Assembly (NCBI GenBank): GCA_017617715.1
Contig: JAFZVQ010000011.1
Location: forward strand, 1-64,000
Length of the DNA: 64,000 nt
Source: Bacteroidales bacterium
GTDB lineage: Bacteria; Bacteroidota; Bacteroidia; Bacteroidales; UBA932
Reading direction: 5' to 3'
A model generated the notes under the pieces. It ran no database searches. It had not been told where the DNA came from and saw only the letters and a list, made by a program, of their open reading frames with translations. The translations under genes were made by a program, and so were the position numbers. Positions 40,097 to 49,172 of this stretch are shown piece after piece. The stretch's first letter is position 1; each line of letters begins with the position of its first letter.

Positions 40097-40099
40097 ATC

Positions 40100-41629
40100 C
40101 TAATGCTTAAAATGTCTTACTCCGGTAAACAGCATACAAATCCCAAGTTCATCCGCTTTCTTTATGGCGTCTTCGTCGCGGATGCTGCCGCCCGGCTGCA
40201 CTATCACGCTGACTCCGTACTTAGCCGCCATGGCCACCGTGTCGTCAAATGGCAGGAAGCCGTCGGACGCAAGGACCAGGCCCTCGGCAAAACCGGCATT
40301 CTTCGCTTCTTCAAGAGCGATGGCGGCCGAGCCGACACGGTTGGTCTGCCCCGCTCCTATGCCTATGGTGCGGTTGTCACGGACTACTGCTATAGCGTTG
40401 GATTTCACGTGCTTGACTATCTTCCACCCAAAGCTCGCATCCTCAAGCTGGGCGGCCGTAGGCTTCACCCTGGTGACACACATTTCAGGCACCACCTTCT
40501 CCACCTGCGTATCGAGGTGCTGCGCCAGCAGTCCTCCGTTCACGCTTATATACTGCATCACGGGAGCATCGGAACGGGTCATATCCACCTGCAGCACACG
40601 GAGGTTCTTCTTCGAGGAGAGTATCTCCAACGCCTCAGGCGTATAAGAAGGAGCAATCACTATCTCAAGGAAAATGGGCTTCATGCCGAGCGCCACCTCT
40701 GCGGTAAGTTCCCGGTTCACGCCAACTATTCCGCCGTAGATGCTCACCTTGTCGGCTTCATAAGCCGCCTGCCATGCCTCTTCGACAGTGGCGCCCACGG
40801 CAGCCCCGCAGGGGTTCATGTGCTTGAGCGCCACGCAGAAGGGCTCCTCGAAGTCGCGGAGCACGTTGAGGGCGGCGTTGGCATCCTGGATATTGTTGAA
40901 AGACAGCTCCTTGCCCTGGATCTGCCTGGCAAACGCAAGGGAGAAAGCAGCGGGCTCCGGAGCGGCATAGAACCTGGCGTCCTGGTGGGGATTCTCGCCG
41001 TAACGCAGACCCTGCTTGAGGTCGTACTCCAGGAAGAGTTTCTCGTTCAAGCCTGCAGCCTTGCGCATGTAGCTTGCAATGCAGGCGTCATATTCAGCCG
41101 TACTGGTATATGCCTTGGCGGAGAGCTGAAGACGGGTCTCGGGTCTGGTGAAACCGTTTTCACGGATCTCGTCCAGCACCTTGCCGTAATCGGCAGGATC
41201 GCAGACTATGGTCACGTCCCGCCAGTTCTTGGCGGCGCTGCGCACCATGGACGGGCCGCCTATATCGATATTCTCGATCGCTTCCTCCAGGGTGACCCCT
41301 TCCTTTGCTATGGTCTGGCGGAAAGGATACAGGTTCACGCACACAAGTTCAATCGTGTCGATGCCGTTGTCTTTCAGGGTCGCCATGTGCTCCGGAAGTT
41401 CCCTGCGGGCAAGTATGCCGCCGTGCACCTTGGGGTGCAGGGTTTTCACGCGCCCGTCAAGGATCTCGGGGAAGCCGGTGATATCGCTGATCCCTATGGT
41501 CTTGATGCCTTTGCTCTCAAGCAGTTTCCGGGTGCCTCCGGTGGCAATGATTTCCCATCCCAGATCCACCAGCCCCTGCACGAACTCCACAAGACCGGTC
41601 TTGTCGCTTACACTTACTAATGCTCTCAT
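40100..41629 (-). CDS. purH: Bifunctional AICAR transformylase/IMP cyclohydrolase
   Basis: Carries out the last two steps to IMP. It has 509 residues. The MGS-like cyclohydrolase domain has SVSDKTGLVEF, ATGGTRKLLE and GRVKTLHPKVHGGIL. The transformylase domain has RYGENPHQDARFY, ALKHMNPCGAAVG and SDGFLPFDDTV, and ends with the conserved C-terminal HFKH. The start overlaps the purN stop by 4 nt (ATGA). Confidence 0.97.
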   Translation of the reverse strand: MRALVSVSDKTGLVEFVQGLVDLGWEIIATGGTRKLLESKGIKTIGISDITGFPEILDGRVKTLHPKVHGGILARRELPEHMATLKDNGIDTIELVCVNLYPFRQTIAKEGVTLEEAIENIDIGGPSMVRSAAKNWRDVTIVCDPADYGKVLDEIRENGFTRPETRLQLSAKAYTSTAEYDACIASYMRKAAGLNEKLFLEYDLKQGLRYGENPHQDARFYAAPEPAAFSLAFARQIQGKELSFNNIQDANAALNVLRDFEEPFCVALKHMNPCGAAVGATVEEAWQAAYEADKVSIYGGIVGVNRELTAEVALGMKPIFLEIVIAPSYTPEALEILSSKKNLRVLQVDMTRSDAPVMQYISVNGGLLAQHLDTQVEKVVPEMCVTRVKPTAAQLEDASFGWKIVKHVKSNAIAVVRDNRTIGIGAGQTNRVGSAAIALEEAKNAGFAEGLVLASDGFLPFDDTVAMAAKYGVSVIVQPGGSIRDEDAIKKADELGICMLFTGVRHFKH

Positions 41630-42243
41630 CTGATTAACTTCGCTATCGTTTCCACATATAACTGATGCTCGATGACCTGCCCCAGGCGGTGCACCTCGGC
41701 AGGATCGTTCCCCTCATAAGGGAAAGCCCGCTGCGCTATTATGCGCCCTCCGTCCAGAGTCTCATCCACATAGTGAATGGTGATTCCATACACCTTGACG
41801 CCGTACGCAACCGCGTCCTCAACAGCATGCGCGCCCTTGAATGCAGGCAACAGGGAAGGATGGATATTTATGATGCGGCCGCGGTACGCCCCGAGGAGCA
41901 CCTCCCCCACTATGCGCATATAGCCGGCCAGGCAAACCAGATCTATGCCGGCGGCATCCAGGCGCGCCACAATCTCTTTCTCGAAATCCGCCTTGCATGC
42001 ATATGCACGGGGATTGAAGCAAAAGGTCTGAACGCCAAAGCGTGCGCCGCGCTCAAGCACCTTCGCCCCCGGGACGTCACAAACCAGAAGCGCCACCTGC
42101 GCGTCCAGACGGCCATCGGCGCATGCCTGCGCTATGGCTTCGAAGTTCGTTCCCGAACCGCTGGCAAATACTGCTAATCGTTTTAGATTCTTCACTGCTA
42201 ACCCTTTTAGATTCTTCACTGCGTTCAGAATGACATGTGTCAT
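41626..42243 (-). CDS. purN: Phosphoribosylglycinamide formyltransferase with repeat-derived N-terminus
   Basis: Transfers formyl from 10-formyl-THF to GAR. The core starts at LAVFASGSGTNFEAI and has the catalytic NIHPSLLPAFKG and the Asp in VDETLDGGRIIAQ. The first 20 or so residues (MTHVILNAVKNLKGLAVKNL) are not PurN sequence; they are a translation of the dispersed palindromic repeat and a tandem piece of it. Start codons inside the repeat are ATG 42243, GTG 42219 and GTG 42195; the last gives the most normal protein. The natural Met expected just before the conserved core is missing. It is coupled to purH by an ATGA overlap. Confidence 0.92.
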   Translation of the reverse strand: MTHVILNAVKNLKGLAVKNLKRLAVFASGSGTNFEAIAQACADGRLDAQVALLVCDVPGAKVLERGARFGVQTFCFNPRAYACKADFEKEIVARLDAAGIDLVCLAGYMRIVGEVLLGAYRGRIINIHPSLLPAFKGAHAVEDAVAYGVKVYGITIHYVDETLDGGRIIAQRAFPYEGNDPAEVHRLGQVIEHQLYVETIAKLIR

Positions 42244-42264
42244 GTTGAGTAAAACGAAACATCT
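42185..42264. repeat. Dispersed repeat units at the purM-purN junction
   Basis: A copy of the SERSEES-type unit (minus strand, 42209-42235), a tandem partial copy (42185-42200), and an inverted related unit (TGTCATGTTGAG..., 42238-42264) fill the junction. They supply the purN start region and reach the purM stop codon (42263-42265). Confidence 0.8.
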
Positions 42265-43288
42265 AAACTATGTTTACTCCTTCTCCGGAAACGACTTTGC
42301 CGATCACGGAGGCTTTTTCGCCGAAGGATTCCAGTATGGCAATGGCCTTGCCGGCCTCGGACGCATCCAGGACGGCAATCATGCCTATGCCCATGTTGAA
42401 TATGTTGAACATCTCGCGATGAGGCACGCCGCCCCACTTCTCGAGCATTCGGAACACCGGCAGGATCTCCCAGCTGCCTTCCCGGATCTCAAGCCCCTGA
42501 CCGGGCTGAAGCACGCGGGGAATGTTCTCATCGAATCCGCCGCCGGTGATATGGCAGATTCCATGCACGTCGCATTCGCGGATCACACCGAGCATCTGCT
42601 TCACATAAATCTTCGTAGGGGTGAGGAGCACTTCGCCGAGCCTGCGCCCGCCGAATTCGGGGATTTCGTCATTGTAGGAGAGGCCGGAGTCGGCGACTAT
42701 CTTGCGCACGAGGCTGAAGCCGTTGGAATGCACTCCGCTTGATGCCACGCCCACCAGGACATCCCCCACCTTCACCTTGGAGCCGTCGATCAGCCTGGAT
42801 TTCTCCACCACTCCCGTAGTATAGCCGGCGATGTCATATTCGCCGTCGGCGTACATTCCGGGCATCTCCGCAGTTTCTCCGCCCACGAGCGCACATCCCG
42901 CCTGGCGGCAGCCTTCAGCCACTCCGGCCACTATGGCTTCAACCTTGGCCGGCACATTGTGCCCAAGGGCGACGTAATCCAGGAAGATAAGGGGTTCGGC
43001 CCCCTGGGCCAGGATGTCGTTCACGCACATGGCCACGGCATCTATGCCTATGGTGTCGTGCTTGTCCATCGCAAACGCGATCTTGAGCTTCGTGCCCACT
43101 CCGTCCGTCCCGCTCACCAGCACAGGCTCCTTTATGCCGAGCGACGAGAGGTCGAACATGCCGCCGAAGGAGCCTATGTTGCCCATAGAGCCCTTGCGCG
43201 AGGTGGACGCCACGTGCTGCTTTATACGCCGGACCACTTCATATCCGGCTTCCAGGTTCACGCCTGCGTTTTCATAAGACTTAGCCAT
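42263..43288 (-). CDS. purM: Phosphoribosylformylglycinamidine cyclo-ligase (AIR synthetase)
   Basis: Closes FGAM to AIR with ATP. It has 341 residues in the AIRS fold, with SYENAGVNLEAGYEVV at the start, VSGTDGVGTKLKIAF, DAVAMCVNDILAQGAEPL, GGETAEMPGMYADGEYD, GVASSGVHSNGFSLVRK and ITGGGFDENIPR. The stop codon lies within the repeat cluster upstream of purN. It starts 3 nt after the purF stop. Confidence 0.96.
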   Translation of the reverse strand: MAKSYENAGVNLEAGYEVVRRIKQHVASTSRKGSMGNIGSFGGMFDLSSLGIKEPVLVSGTDGVGTKLKIAFAMDKHDTIGIDAVAMCVNDILAQGAEPLIFLDYVALGHNVPAKVEAIVAGVAEGCRQAGCALVGGETAEMPGMYADGEYDIAGYTTGVVEKSRLIDGSKVKVGDVLVGVASSGVHSNGFSLVRKIVADSGLSYNDEIPEFGGRRLGEVLLTPTKIYVKQMLGVIRECDVHGICHITGGGFDENIPRVLQPGQGLEIREGSWEILPVFRMLEKWGGVPHREMFNIFNMGIGMIAVLDASEAGKAIAILESFGEKASVIGKVVSGEGVNIV

Positions 43289-43291
43289 GGT

Positions 43292-44650
43292 CTATTCGTT
43301 TTCTACCGATTCATCATAAAGGAGGGTGGGATATTCGCCCGTGAAGCATGCCTGGCAGGGATCTGCACAGCCGAAACATGAGTCACGGGTGGATTCGGGA
43401 CTGAGGTAGCCCAGGGAATCGGCCCCGATTGCCTGCCGGGCCTCTTCCAGGGTGCGGTTGGAGCAGAGGAGCTCTTCCGGGGTAGATGTGTCCACCCCGT
43501 AATGGCAGGTGAAACGCATCATGGGGCTGGCTATACGCACATGCACCTCGGTGGCACCGGCTTCGCGAAGCAGGCGCACTATCTTGAGCGAGGTGGTGCC
43601 GCGGACTATGGAGTCGTCCACAAGCACTATACGTTTGCCCTTCACTATGCTGCGTACCGGCGAAAGCTTCATCTTCACGCCCAGCTCACGGAGCGACTGC
43701 ACCGGTTGGATGAAGGTACGGCCCACGTATTTATGCTTCACCAGTCCCATCTCATAAGGGATGCCGCTTTCCTCGGCATAGCCCTGGGCGGCACTCAGGC
43801 TGGATTCGGGCACGCCCACCACCATGTCAGCCTCCACCGGGCACTCCCTGTACAGGCGCCGGCCGGCCTCCTTGCGGTATGCGTGCACGTTGCAGCCGTC
43901 TATATCGCTGTCGGGACGGGCGAAATAGATATACTCCATGGCGCACATGCGGTGGCGGCTGAAATGGGAATACAGAGTGCTCCGTATGCCATGGTGGTCC
44001 AGGGTCACTATCTCTCCCGGCTGGACGTCGCGGATGAATTCGGCGCCCATGATCTCAAAGGCGCAGGATTCGCTGCTCACCACGTAGCCGCTTCCTATGC
44101 GGCCCAGGCACAGGGGCTTGATGCCGTACTTGTCGCGGCAGGCATATATACGGTTCCGGGTCATGATCACGAACGTGAAACCGCCCTCTATCATGTTCAG
44201 CGCCTTCACTATCATCACTATACGGTCCACCTGATTGCCTTTCTTGATGAGGTGCGCCATCAGCTCGCTGTCGGTGTCGGTCTGGAAAATGGAGCCATGC
44301 CGCTCCAGATACTCCGAGACCTGGCGGGAATTCACCAGGTTCCCTTCGCCGGCAATGGCGAAATCGCCTGAATGATGGCGGAAGAAAAGCGGATCCACGT
44401 TGTCCAGGCCGCCTTTGGAGGCATTCGCATATTTCACGCTGCCTATACCCATGCTGCCCGGCAGGTGGTCCAGCTCCCCGTTGGTGAAGATTTCGCTCAA
44501 CAGGCCCTGCCCCCTGTAACGGTGGCTTACGCCGTTCTCGTCGAAGGTGACGATACCGCCGCCCTCCTGGCCGCGGTGCTGCAGGTTATGCAGGCCGTAA
44601 TAGATGAAAGTGGATGCGTTTTCAACGCCATATACCGCCAGTACGCCCAT
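43292..44650 (-). CDS. purF: Amidophosphoribosyltransferase lacking the glutaminase nucleophile
   Basis: First step of purine synthesis, making phosphoribosylamine from PRPP. It has 452 residues of the Fe-S (B. subtilis-like) type. The PRPP loop VLVDDSIVRGTTSLKIV and cluster Cys (HRMCAMEY, FTCHYGVDT, CFGCADPCQAC) are present. The N-terminal Ntn glutaminase domain is recognisable (YYGLHNLQHRGQEGGG) but damaged. The protein begins MGVLAVYG, so the catalytic Cys1 is absent, and no upstream codon in frame supplies it. The usual HVRY-T is SVKYAN (Arg73 to Lys), and the oxyanion HNGN is GEGN. It probably uses ammonia. It is 1 nt after purC1. Confidence 0.93.
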   Translation of the reverse strand: MGVLAVYGVENASTFIYYGLHNLQHRGQEGGGIVTFDENGVSHRYRGQGLLSEIFTNGELDHLPGSMGIGSVKYANASKGGLDNVDPLFFRHHSGDFAIAGEGNLVNSRQVSEYLERHGSIFQTDTDSELMAHLIKKGNQVDRIVMIVKALNMIEGGFTFVIMTRNRIYACRDKYGIKPLCLGRIGSGYVVSSESCAFEIMGAEFIRDVQPGEIVTLDHHGIRSTLYSHFSRHRMCAMEYIYFARPDSDIDGCNVHAYRKEAGRRLYRECPVEADMVVGVPESSLSAAQGYAEESGIPYEMGLVKHKYVGRTFIQPVQSLRELGVKMKLSPVRSIVKGKRIVLVDDSIVRGTTSLKIVRLLREAGATEVHVRIASPMMRFTCHYGVDTSTPEELLCSNRTLEEARQAIGADSLGYLSPESTRDSCFGCADPCQACFTGEYPTLLYDESVENE

Positions 44651-44651
44651 A

Positions 44652-45374
44652 TTATGATTGTATTGCCTTGTTCAAACGGTCTAGGACCTTCTGGTAGTTC
44701 TCCACCACACAGCTCAGGTCCAGACGGAAACGGTCCTTGTCCATACGCTCCCCGGTGGCCTCGTCCCAGAGGCGGCAGGTGTCCGGACTTATCTCGTCGG
44801 ATATTATGATGGCTCCCGTATCGGCAGCACGTCCGAATTCCAGTTTCATGTCCACCAGCTCTATACCGGCTTTATGGAAAAGGGGCTTCAGCAGTTCGTT
44901 CGCCCGGCGGGCGGTGTTGTACATCCCGTCCAGTTCCTGGTAGGTGGCCAGCCCCAGGGCGACCGCATGGTCCCGGTTGATGAACGGGTCATCCAGCACG
45001 TCGTTGTTGTACCGGAGGTCGACTATCGTATTCTGATGCTGGAATCCCTCCGGGACGCCCAGCCGGAAAGCCAGCGAACCGGCGATACGGTTGTGCACCA
45101 CCACTTGCAGCGGAATGATCTCTATCATGCGGCAAAGCTGTTCCTTCTCCCCGAGGGTGCTGATGTAGTGGGTCTCCAGTCCGTTCTCATTCAAATAATT
45201 GAGAAGGATTGCGGAAATCTGGTTGTTCAGGGCTCCCTTGCCCTTGAAACGGGCCCGCTTCACATTGTTGTAGGCCACGGCCACATCCTTGTAGTGGAAT
45301 ATGACCTGGTCCGGAACATCGGTCGCATAAACCTTCTTCTCGTTTCCTTCGAAAATCAAGTCTCCCTTTGTCAT
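44652..45374 (-). CDS. purC: SAICAR synthetase, first copy
   Basis: Ligates aspartate to CAIR with ATP. It has 240 residues and looks like the common bacterial PurC: LIFEGNEKKVYAT at the start, FKGKGALNNQIS, VVHNRIAGSLAFRLGV, LVDMKLEFGRA, ISDEISPDTCRLWD. The ATG overlaps, as ATGA, the TGA that would end PurL if its premature stop were read through. A second, divergent PurC lies at 49640-50320 in the same operon. Confidence 0.95.
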   Translation of the reverse strand: MTKGDLIFEGNEKKVYATDVPDQVIFHYKDVAVAYNNVKRARFKGKGALNNQISAILLNYLNENGLETHYISTLGEKEQLCRMIEIIPLQVVVHNRIAGSLAFRLGVPEGFQHQNTIVDLRYNNDVLDDPFINRDHAVALGLATYQELDGMYNTARRANELLKPLFHKAGIELVDMKLEFGRAADTGAIIISDEISPDTCRLWDEATGERMDKDRFRLDLSCVVENYQKVLDRLNKAIQS

Positions 45375-45487
45375 ATCTTAGAGCTTTTCCTGAAATAATT
45401 CACTGCATTTTCGAACAACGGCTGCCTGCGGTTGCCGGATATGTTCTTGAACAAATTGTCTTCGTAGCGCTCGGAGTGCCCCATCTT
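45371..45487 (-). pseudogene. Detached C-terminal coding segment of purL behind an in-frame TGA
   Basis: After the purL TGA at 45488-45490 the same frame continues for 38 codons (KMGHSERYEDNLFKNISGN...) to a TGA that overlaps the purC1 ATG. It contains the expected PurL amidotransferase His and Glu (GHSER). It is the original PurL C-terminus, either cut off by a Gly GGA to TGA change or reached by readthrough. Confidence 0.75.
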
Positions 45488-48400
45488 TCACAGGATATGG
45501 CCGTCCGGGCTGAGTATGCCCTCGATGCCGTAATTGGACCCGTTGGGGTTGTCCACGTAACGGAATGCCACCTGCCCCTTTGCGAACAGTTCCGCGGCGA
45601 GGCCGGGAGATACGGTGAACTTGCCCTCGCCGTGGCTGAACGCAATGCTGTGGCGTTCGCCCAGGGAGAATCCCGCCAGCCAGGGGCTGTGCAGGGACGC
45701 CACTTCGGTGGTCGCCACCAGGGAAACGTGCCGGTTGATGTCGTTGCGGAAAAGGGTCGGGGACTCCGGGGTCACGCATCCGGTCTTGCCATATGGCAGA
45801 AGCCCGCTCTTGACCAGCGCCTGGAAACCGTTGCAAATGCCGAGGATCAAGCCCCCGCGCGCCTGCAGCCCGGCTATCGCAGCGCTGACTTTTGCGTTCA
45901 TGATCACGGATGCGATGAATTTACCGCTGCCGTCGGGTTCATCTCCGGAGGAGAATCCGCCGCAGAAGGCAAGAATGTGCGACTCCCCTATCCGCGCCGC
46001 AAGGCCGCCTATGGAATCCAGCACGTCTTCAGGGGTGAGGTTACGGAATATGAACGGCCGCACCTCGGCTCCCGCATTGCGGAAGGCCTTTGCGGTGTCG
46101 TAATCGCAGTTGGTGCCGGGGAACACCGGCAGGCACACCACCGGCCTCTCCACAGGCTCCCCAGGGTACTCCAGGGATGACCGATCAGGTCGGTCATGAC
46201 GGTAGCGGTCGTTCCCGGTCACGTGACTGTCGTCATTCCCGGCTTGACCGGGAATCTCCGGCAGGGGCTCAACGGCCGCAGGCTTCACCCGCGGCGGGTA
46301 AAGCTTGAAGTAGCGGGACTCGTATGCCGCCTCCAGCTTTTCCAGAGGCATACTGATGCCGTTGATACATATTCCGCCGGAGGTCACGGCGCCGAGCAAC
46401 GTGGCCGAAGGGAAATCCAGCGCCGCCGTCGTTTCGAGCACCACGGAACCGTAGCCCAGCGCGAACAGGTCCTCTTCGGGCACCCTGACATCGACCCCGA
46501 GCGCATTACCCATCGCCATCTTCACGAGCGCCTCGGCAACGCCGCCGTACGAGAGCGACCATGCCGACACCACGCTGCCGTCGGCAATACGGTCACGCAG
46601 GAAGCTCCAGTTGGCCTTGAGCCCCTCCGTGTCCGGCATGCGGCTGGCCAGAGGAGTGTGCCGCAGGAGATATATCCTGTTCCCGGGAGCTTTGAATTCG
46701 GGGGATATCACTTTCCGCGCATCCACCGTGGTGATGCCGAAGGCCACCAGGGTCGGAGGCACGTGGATGTGCTCGAAGGTCCCGCTCATGGAGTCCTTTC
46801 CGCCTATGGAAGGCAGCCCGAGCTCGGCCTGCATCCGGAGCGCGCCCAGCAGGGCGGCAAGCGGCTTCCCCCAGGTGTGGGGCTCGCGGGTCATGCGCTC
46901 GAAATACTCCTGGTACGAGAAACGCATTCCGGACCAGTCGCCACCGGCACAGGACACTTTCGTGCAGGCCTCCACCACGGCGTAGGCCGCAGAATGATAG
47001 GGACTCCACAGCGCCAGATCCGGATTGAATCCGAAGGCCATCACGCTGGCCGTGTCGGTGTATCCGGGCACGGGTATCTTCTGCACCGACACCTGGGTCT
47101 CGGTGGCCTGCCTCCTTCCGCCATATGGCATGAGCACAGTGGAGCGGCCTATCGTGGAGTCGAACATCTCCACCATGCCCTTCTGGGAGGCCACATTCGG
47201 CGACGACATGACCGAAATCATACGCTCTTCAAGGGTCTCTCCCGCCGGCTTGCAGGCAAACGGGTCCCTGTCCTCTACAGGGCCCAGCGCCGCTTTCGCA
47301 AAATGGGGAGCGCCGGCGCTGTCGATGAATTCACGGGACAGGTCGCAAACCTTCACGCCGCCCGAATACATGCGCATGCGGCCGGTGTCGGTGACATCAG
47401 CCACGTGGGTTACTTCAATGTTGTCGGCCGAACAGAGGGCGGTGAAGCGCTCCTCGTCGACAGCTTCCACCACCACCGCCATACGCTCCTGGGACTCGCT
47501 GATTGCGAGTTCCGTAGCGTTCAGGCCGGCATATTTGACCGGAACGCGGTCGAGCATGATATCGAGGCCGTCGGCGAGTTCACCGATCGCCACGCTCACG
47601 CCTCCGGCTCCGAAATCGTTGGATTTCTTGACGAGGCGCGTGACCTCGGGACGCCTGAAAAGGCGCTGCAGCTGGCGCTCCTCGGGCGCATTGCCCTTCT
47701 GCACCTCGCTGCCGCACGTCTCGAGCGAAGCTTCTGTGTGCTCCTTGGAAGATCCGGTGGCGCCGCCAACGCCGTCACGGCCCGTGCGCCCGCCGAGCAG
47801 CAGTATCACATCTCCGGGAGCAGGGCGCTCGCGGCGCACGTCGGCAGCCTTCACGGCCCCGACCACCGCTCCTATCTCCATACGCTTGGCGGTATAGCCT
47901 TCGGAGTAGATCTCACGCACGTGGGTCGTGGCGAGTCCTATCTGGTTGCCGTAGCTCGAATAGCCGGCGGCGGCCTTTTTGCTTATCATGCGCTGCGGCA
48001 ACTTTCCGGGAATGGCGGCCGACACGGGCGCGCATATGTCGCCGGCGCCGGTGACGCGCATGGCCTGATAAACGTAGGCGCGCCCCGAGAGCGGGTCCCG
48101 GATTGCGCCGCCAAGGCAGGTGGCCGCCCCGCCGAACGGTTCTATCTCGGTGGGATGGTTGTGTGTCTCGTTCTTGAACTGCAGCAGCCATTTTTCCGGC
48201 TTCCCGTCCACGTCCACGTTGATGAAGATGCTGCAGGCGTTGTTCTCCTCGCTCTGTTCCAGGTCGTCCAGTTTTCCCTGCTTGCGCAGCCACCGGGCGC
48301 CTATGGTGGCCAGTTCCATCAGGCACTCGGGCCGGTCGCTCCTGCCAAGGTCGGAGCGCATCCTGCGGAACAGCTCCAGCGACGATTCCAGGTCTTCCTT

Positions 48401-49114
48401 TATAAAAGACTCGTCGACAGTGATCTCCTCCAGACGGGAAGTGAAGGTCGTGTGCCGGCAATGGTCGCTCCAGTAGGTATCGAGGATACGGAGCTCCGTT
48501 TCAGTGGGGTTGCGACCCTCGGCGGAGAAGTACCTGACCACTTCTGCGAGGTCGTCGGCGTTCATTGCCAGGCCGTGGGCCTTGCAGAAGGCGGCATACT
48601 CCCCGCGCTGCATCCCGGTGAATCCGTCCAGCAGCTCCAGAGGCCGCACTTCAGCCTTGCCGGGAGCCTCCAGCCGCGAAAGGTCCTTCTCGCGGGACTC
48701 CACGGTGTTGATGAAATAATGCCTGATCGCCGCCAGTGCAGCGTCCGGCAGGTCATCGTCGAAAATCAGAAGACGGGAAGACCGTATCTGGATATCCGCC
48801 TCAGGGTCTATCAGGTGCACGCAGTCCACAGCCGACGAAGCCCTTTGGTCGAACTGTCCGGGAATGTATTCCACGGCAAGGTATCGACGTCCTTCCAGCG
48901 GGCAGGAGTCGCAGACCAGGTCGGTCACCCTCTCCCCGAACACCGTGTAGCGGCATTGCTCGATCAGTTCCTCGCTGAAACCGAACAGGTCGTACACGTT
49001 GATGAGCCTGAGGCTCCCCAGATGCAGCGACAGGTTCTCGTTGAACTCGGAGAGCAGGCTTGCGGCCTCTACCCTGAAGCTTTCCCTCTTTTCTACAAAC
49101 AACCTACGGTTCAT
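45488..49114 (-). CDS. purL: Phosphoribosylformylglycinamidine synthase, large form, truncated before the glutaminase His/Glu
   Basis: Makes FGAM from FGAR, ATP and an amino donor. It has 1208 residues of the single-chain type. The N-terminal PurS-like part is followed by TYWSDHCRHTTFTSRL, NETHNHPTEIEPFGGAAT, GGRTGRDGVGGATGSS and GGKDSMSGTFEHIHVPPTL. The class I amidotransferase domain begins VCLPVFPGTNCDYDTAKAF with nucleophile Cys in LGICNGFQAL, but the frame stops at ILSPDGHIL just before GHSER. A repeat-derived linker lies between the synthase and amidotransferase parts. The ATG at 49114 (MNRRLFVEKRESF) fits better than 49168. Ammonia-dependent activity should remain. Confidence 0.93.
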   Translation of the reverse strand: MNRRLFVEKRESFRVEAASLLSEFNENLSLHLGSLRLINVYDLFGFSEELIEQCRYTVFGERVTDLVCDSCPLEGRRYLAVEYIPGQFDQRASSAVDCVHLIDPEADIQIRSSRLLIFDDDLPDAALAAIRHYFINTVESREKDLSRLEAPGKAEVRPLELLDGFTGMQRGEYAAFCKAHGLAMNADDLAEVVRYFSAEGRNPTETELRILDTYWSDHCRHTTFTSRLEEITVDESFIKEDLESSLELFRRMRSDLGRSDRPECLMELATIGARWLRKQGKLDDLEQSEENNACSIFINVDVDGKPEKWLLQFKNETHNHPTEIEPFGGAATCLGGAIRDPLSGRAYVYQAMRVTGAGDICAPVSAAIPGKLPQRMISKKAAAGYSSYGNQIGLATTHVREIYSEGYTAKRMEIGAVVGAVKAADVRRERPAPGDVILLLGGRTGRDGVGGATGSSKEHTEASLETCGSEVQKGNAPEERQLQRLFRRPEVTRLVKKSNDFGAGGVSVAIGELADGLDIMLDRVPVKYAGLNATELAISESQERMAVVVEAVDEERFTALCSADNIEVTHVADVTDTGRMRMYSGGVKVCDLSREFIDSAGAPHFAKAALGPVEDRDPFACKPAGETLEERMISVMSSPNVASQKGMVEMFDSTIGRSTVLMPYGGRRQATETQVSVQKIPVPGYTDTASVMAFGFNPDLALWSPYHSAAYAVVEACTKVSCAGGDWSGMRFSYQEYFERMTREPHTWGKPLAALLGALRMQAELGLPSIGGKDSMSGTFEHIHVPPTLVAFGITTVDARKVISPEFKAPGNRIYLLRHTPLASRMPDTEGLKANWSFLRDRIADGSVVSAWSLSYGGVAEALVKMAMGNALGVDVRVPEEDLFALGYGSVVLETTAALDFPSATLLGAVTSGGICINGISMPLEKLEAAYESRYFKLYPPRVKPAAVEPLPEIPGQAGNDDSHVTGNDRYRHDRPDRSSLEYPGEPVERPVVCLPVFPGTNCDYDTAKAFRNAGAEVRPFIFRNLTPEDVLDSIGGLAARIGESHILAFCGGFSSGDEPDGSGKFIASVIMNAKVSAAIAGLQARGGLILGICNGFQALVKSGLLPYGKTGCVTPESPTLFRNDINRHVSLVATTEVASLHSPWLAGFSLGERHSIAFSHGEGKFTVSPGLAAELFAKGQVAFRYVDNPNGSNYGIEGILSPDGHIL
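46160..46257. repeat. Dispersed repeat inserted in frame in purL
   Basis: Contains a palindromic unit (46230-46256, ATTCCCGG-CTTGA-CCGGGAAT core) and related GTCATGAC/GATGACC pieces near 46174-46200. It is translated as EIPGQAGNDDSHVTGND followed by RYRHDRPDRSS, between the FGAM synthase core and the amidotransferase domain. Units of the GQAGND type are spread through many bacterial genomes. Confidence 0.8.
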
Positions 49115-49172
49115 GATATATCTTATTCTAAACAAAGCGCCCACCGACGCGGTTGCGGAGGTGGGCAAGGCT

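Noticed and set aside
45488..45490. UGA read as glycine (alternative genetic code) or as selenocysteine
   Set aside because: TGA is used as a normal stop in many genes here, for example tcdA-, purN- and pyrK-type overlaps where nothing conserved follows. No selenocysteine element is apparent and relatives would need Gly, not Cys, at this site.
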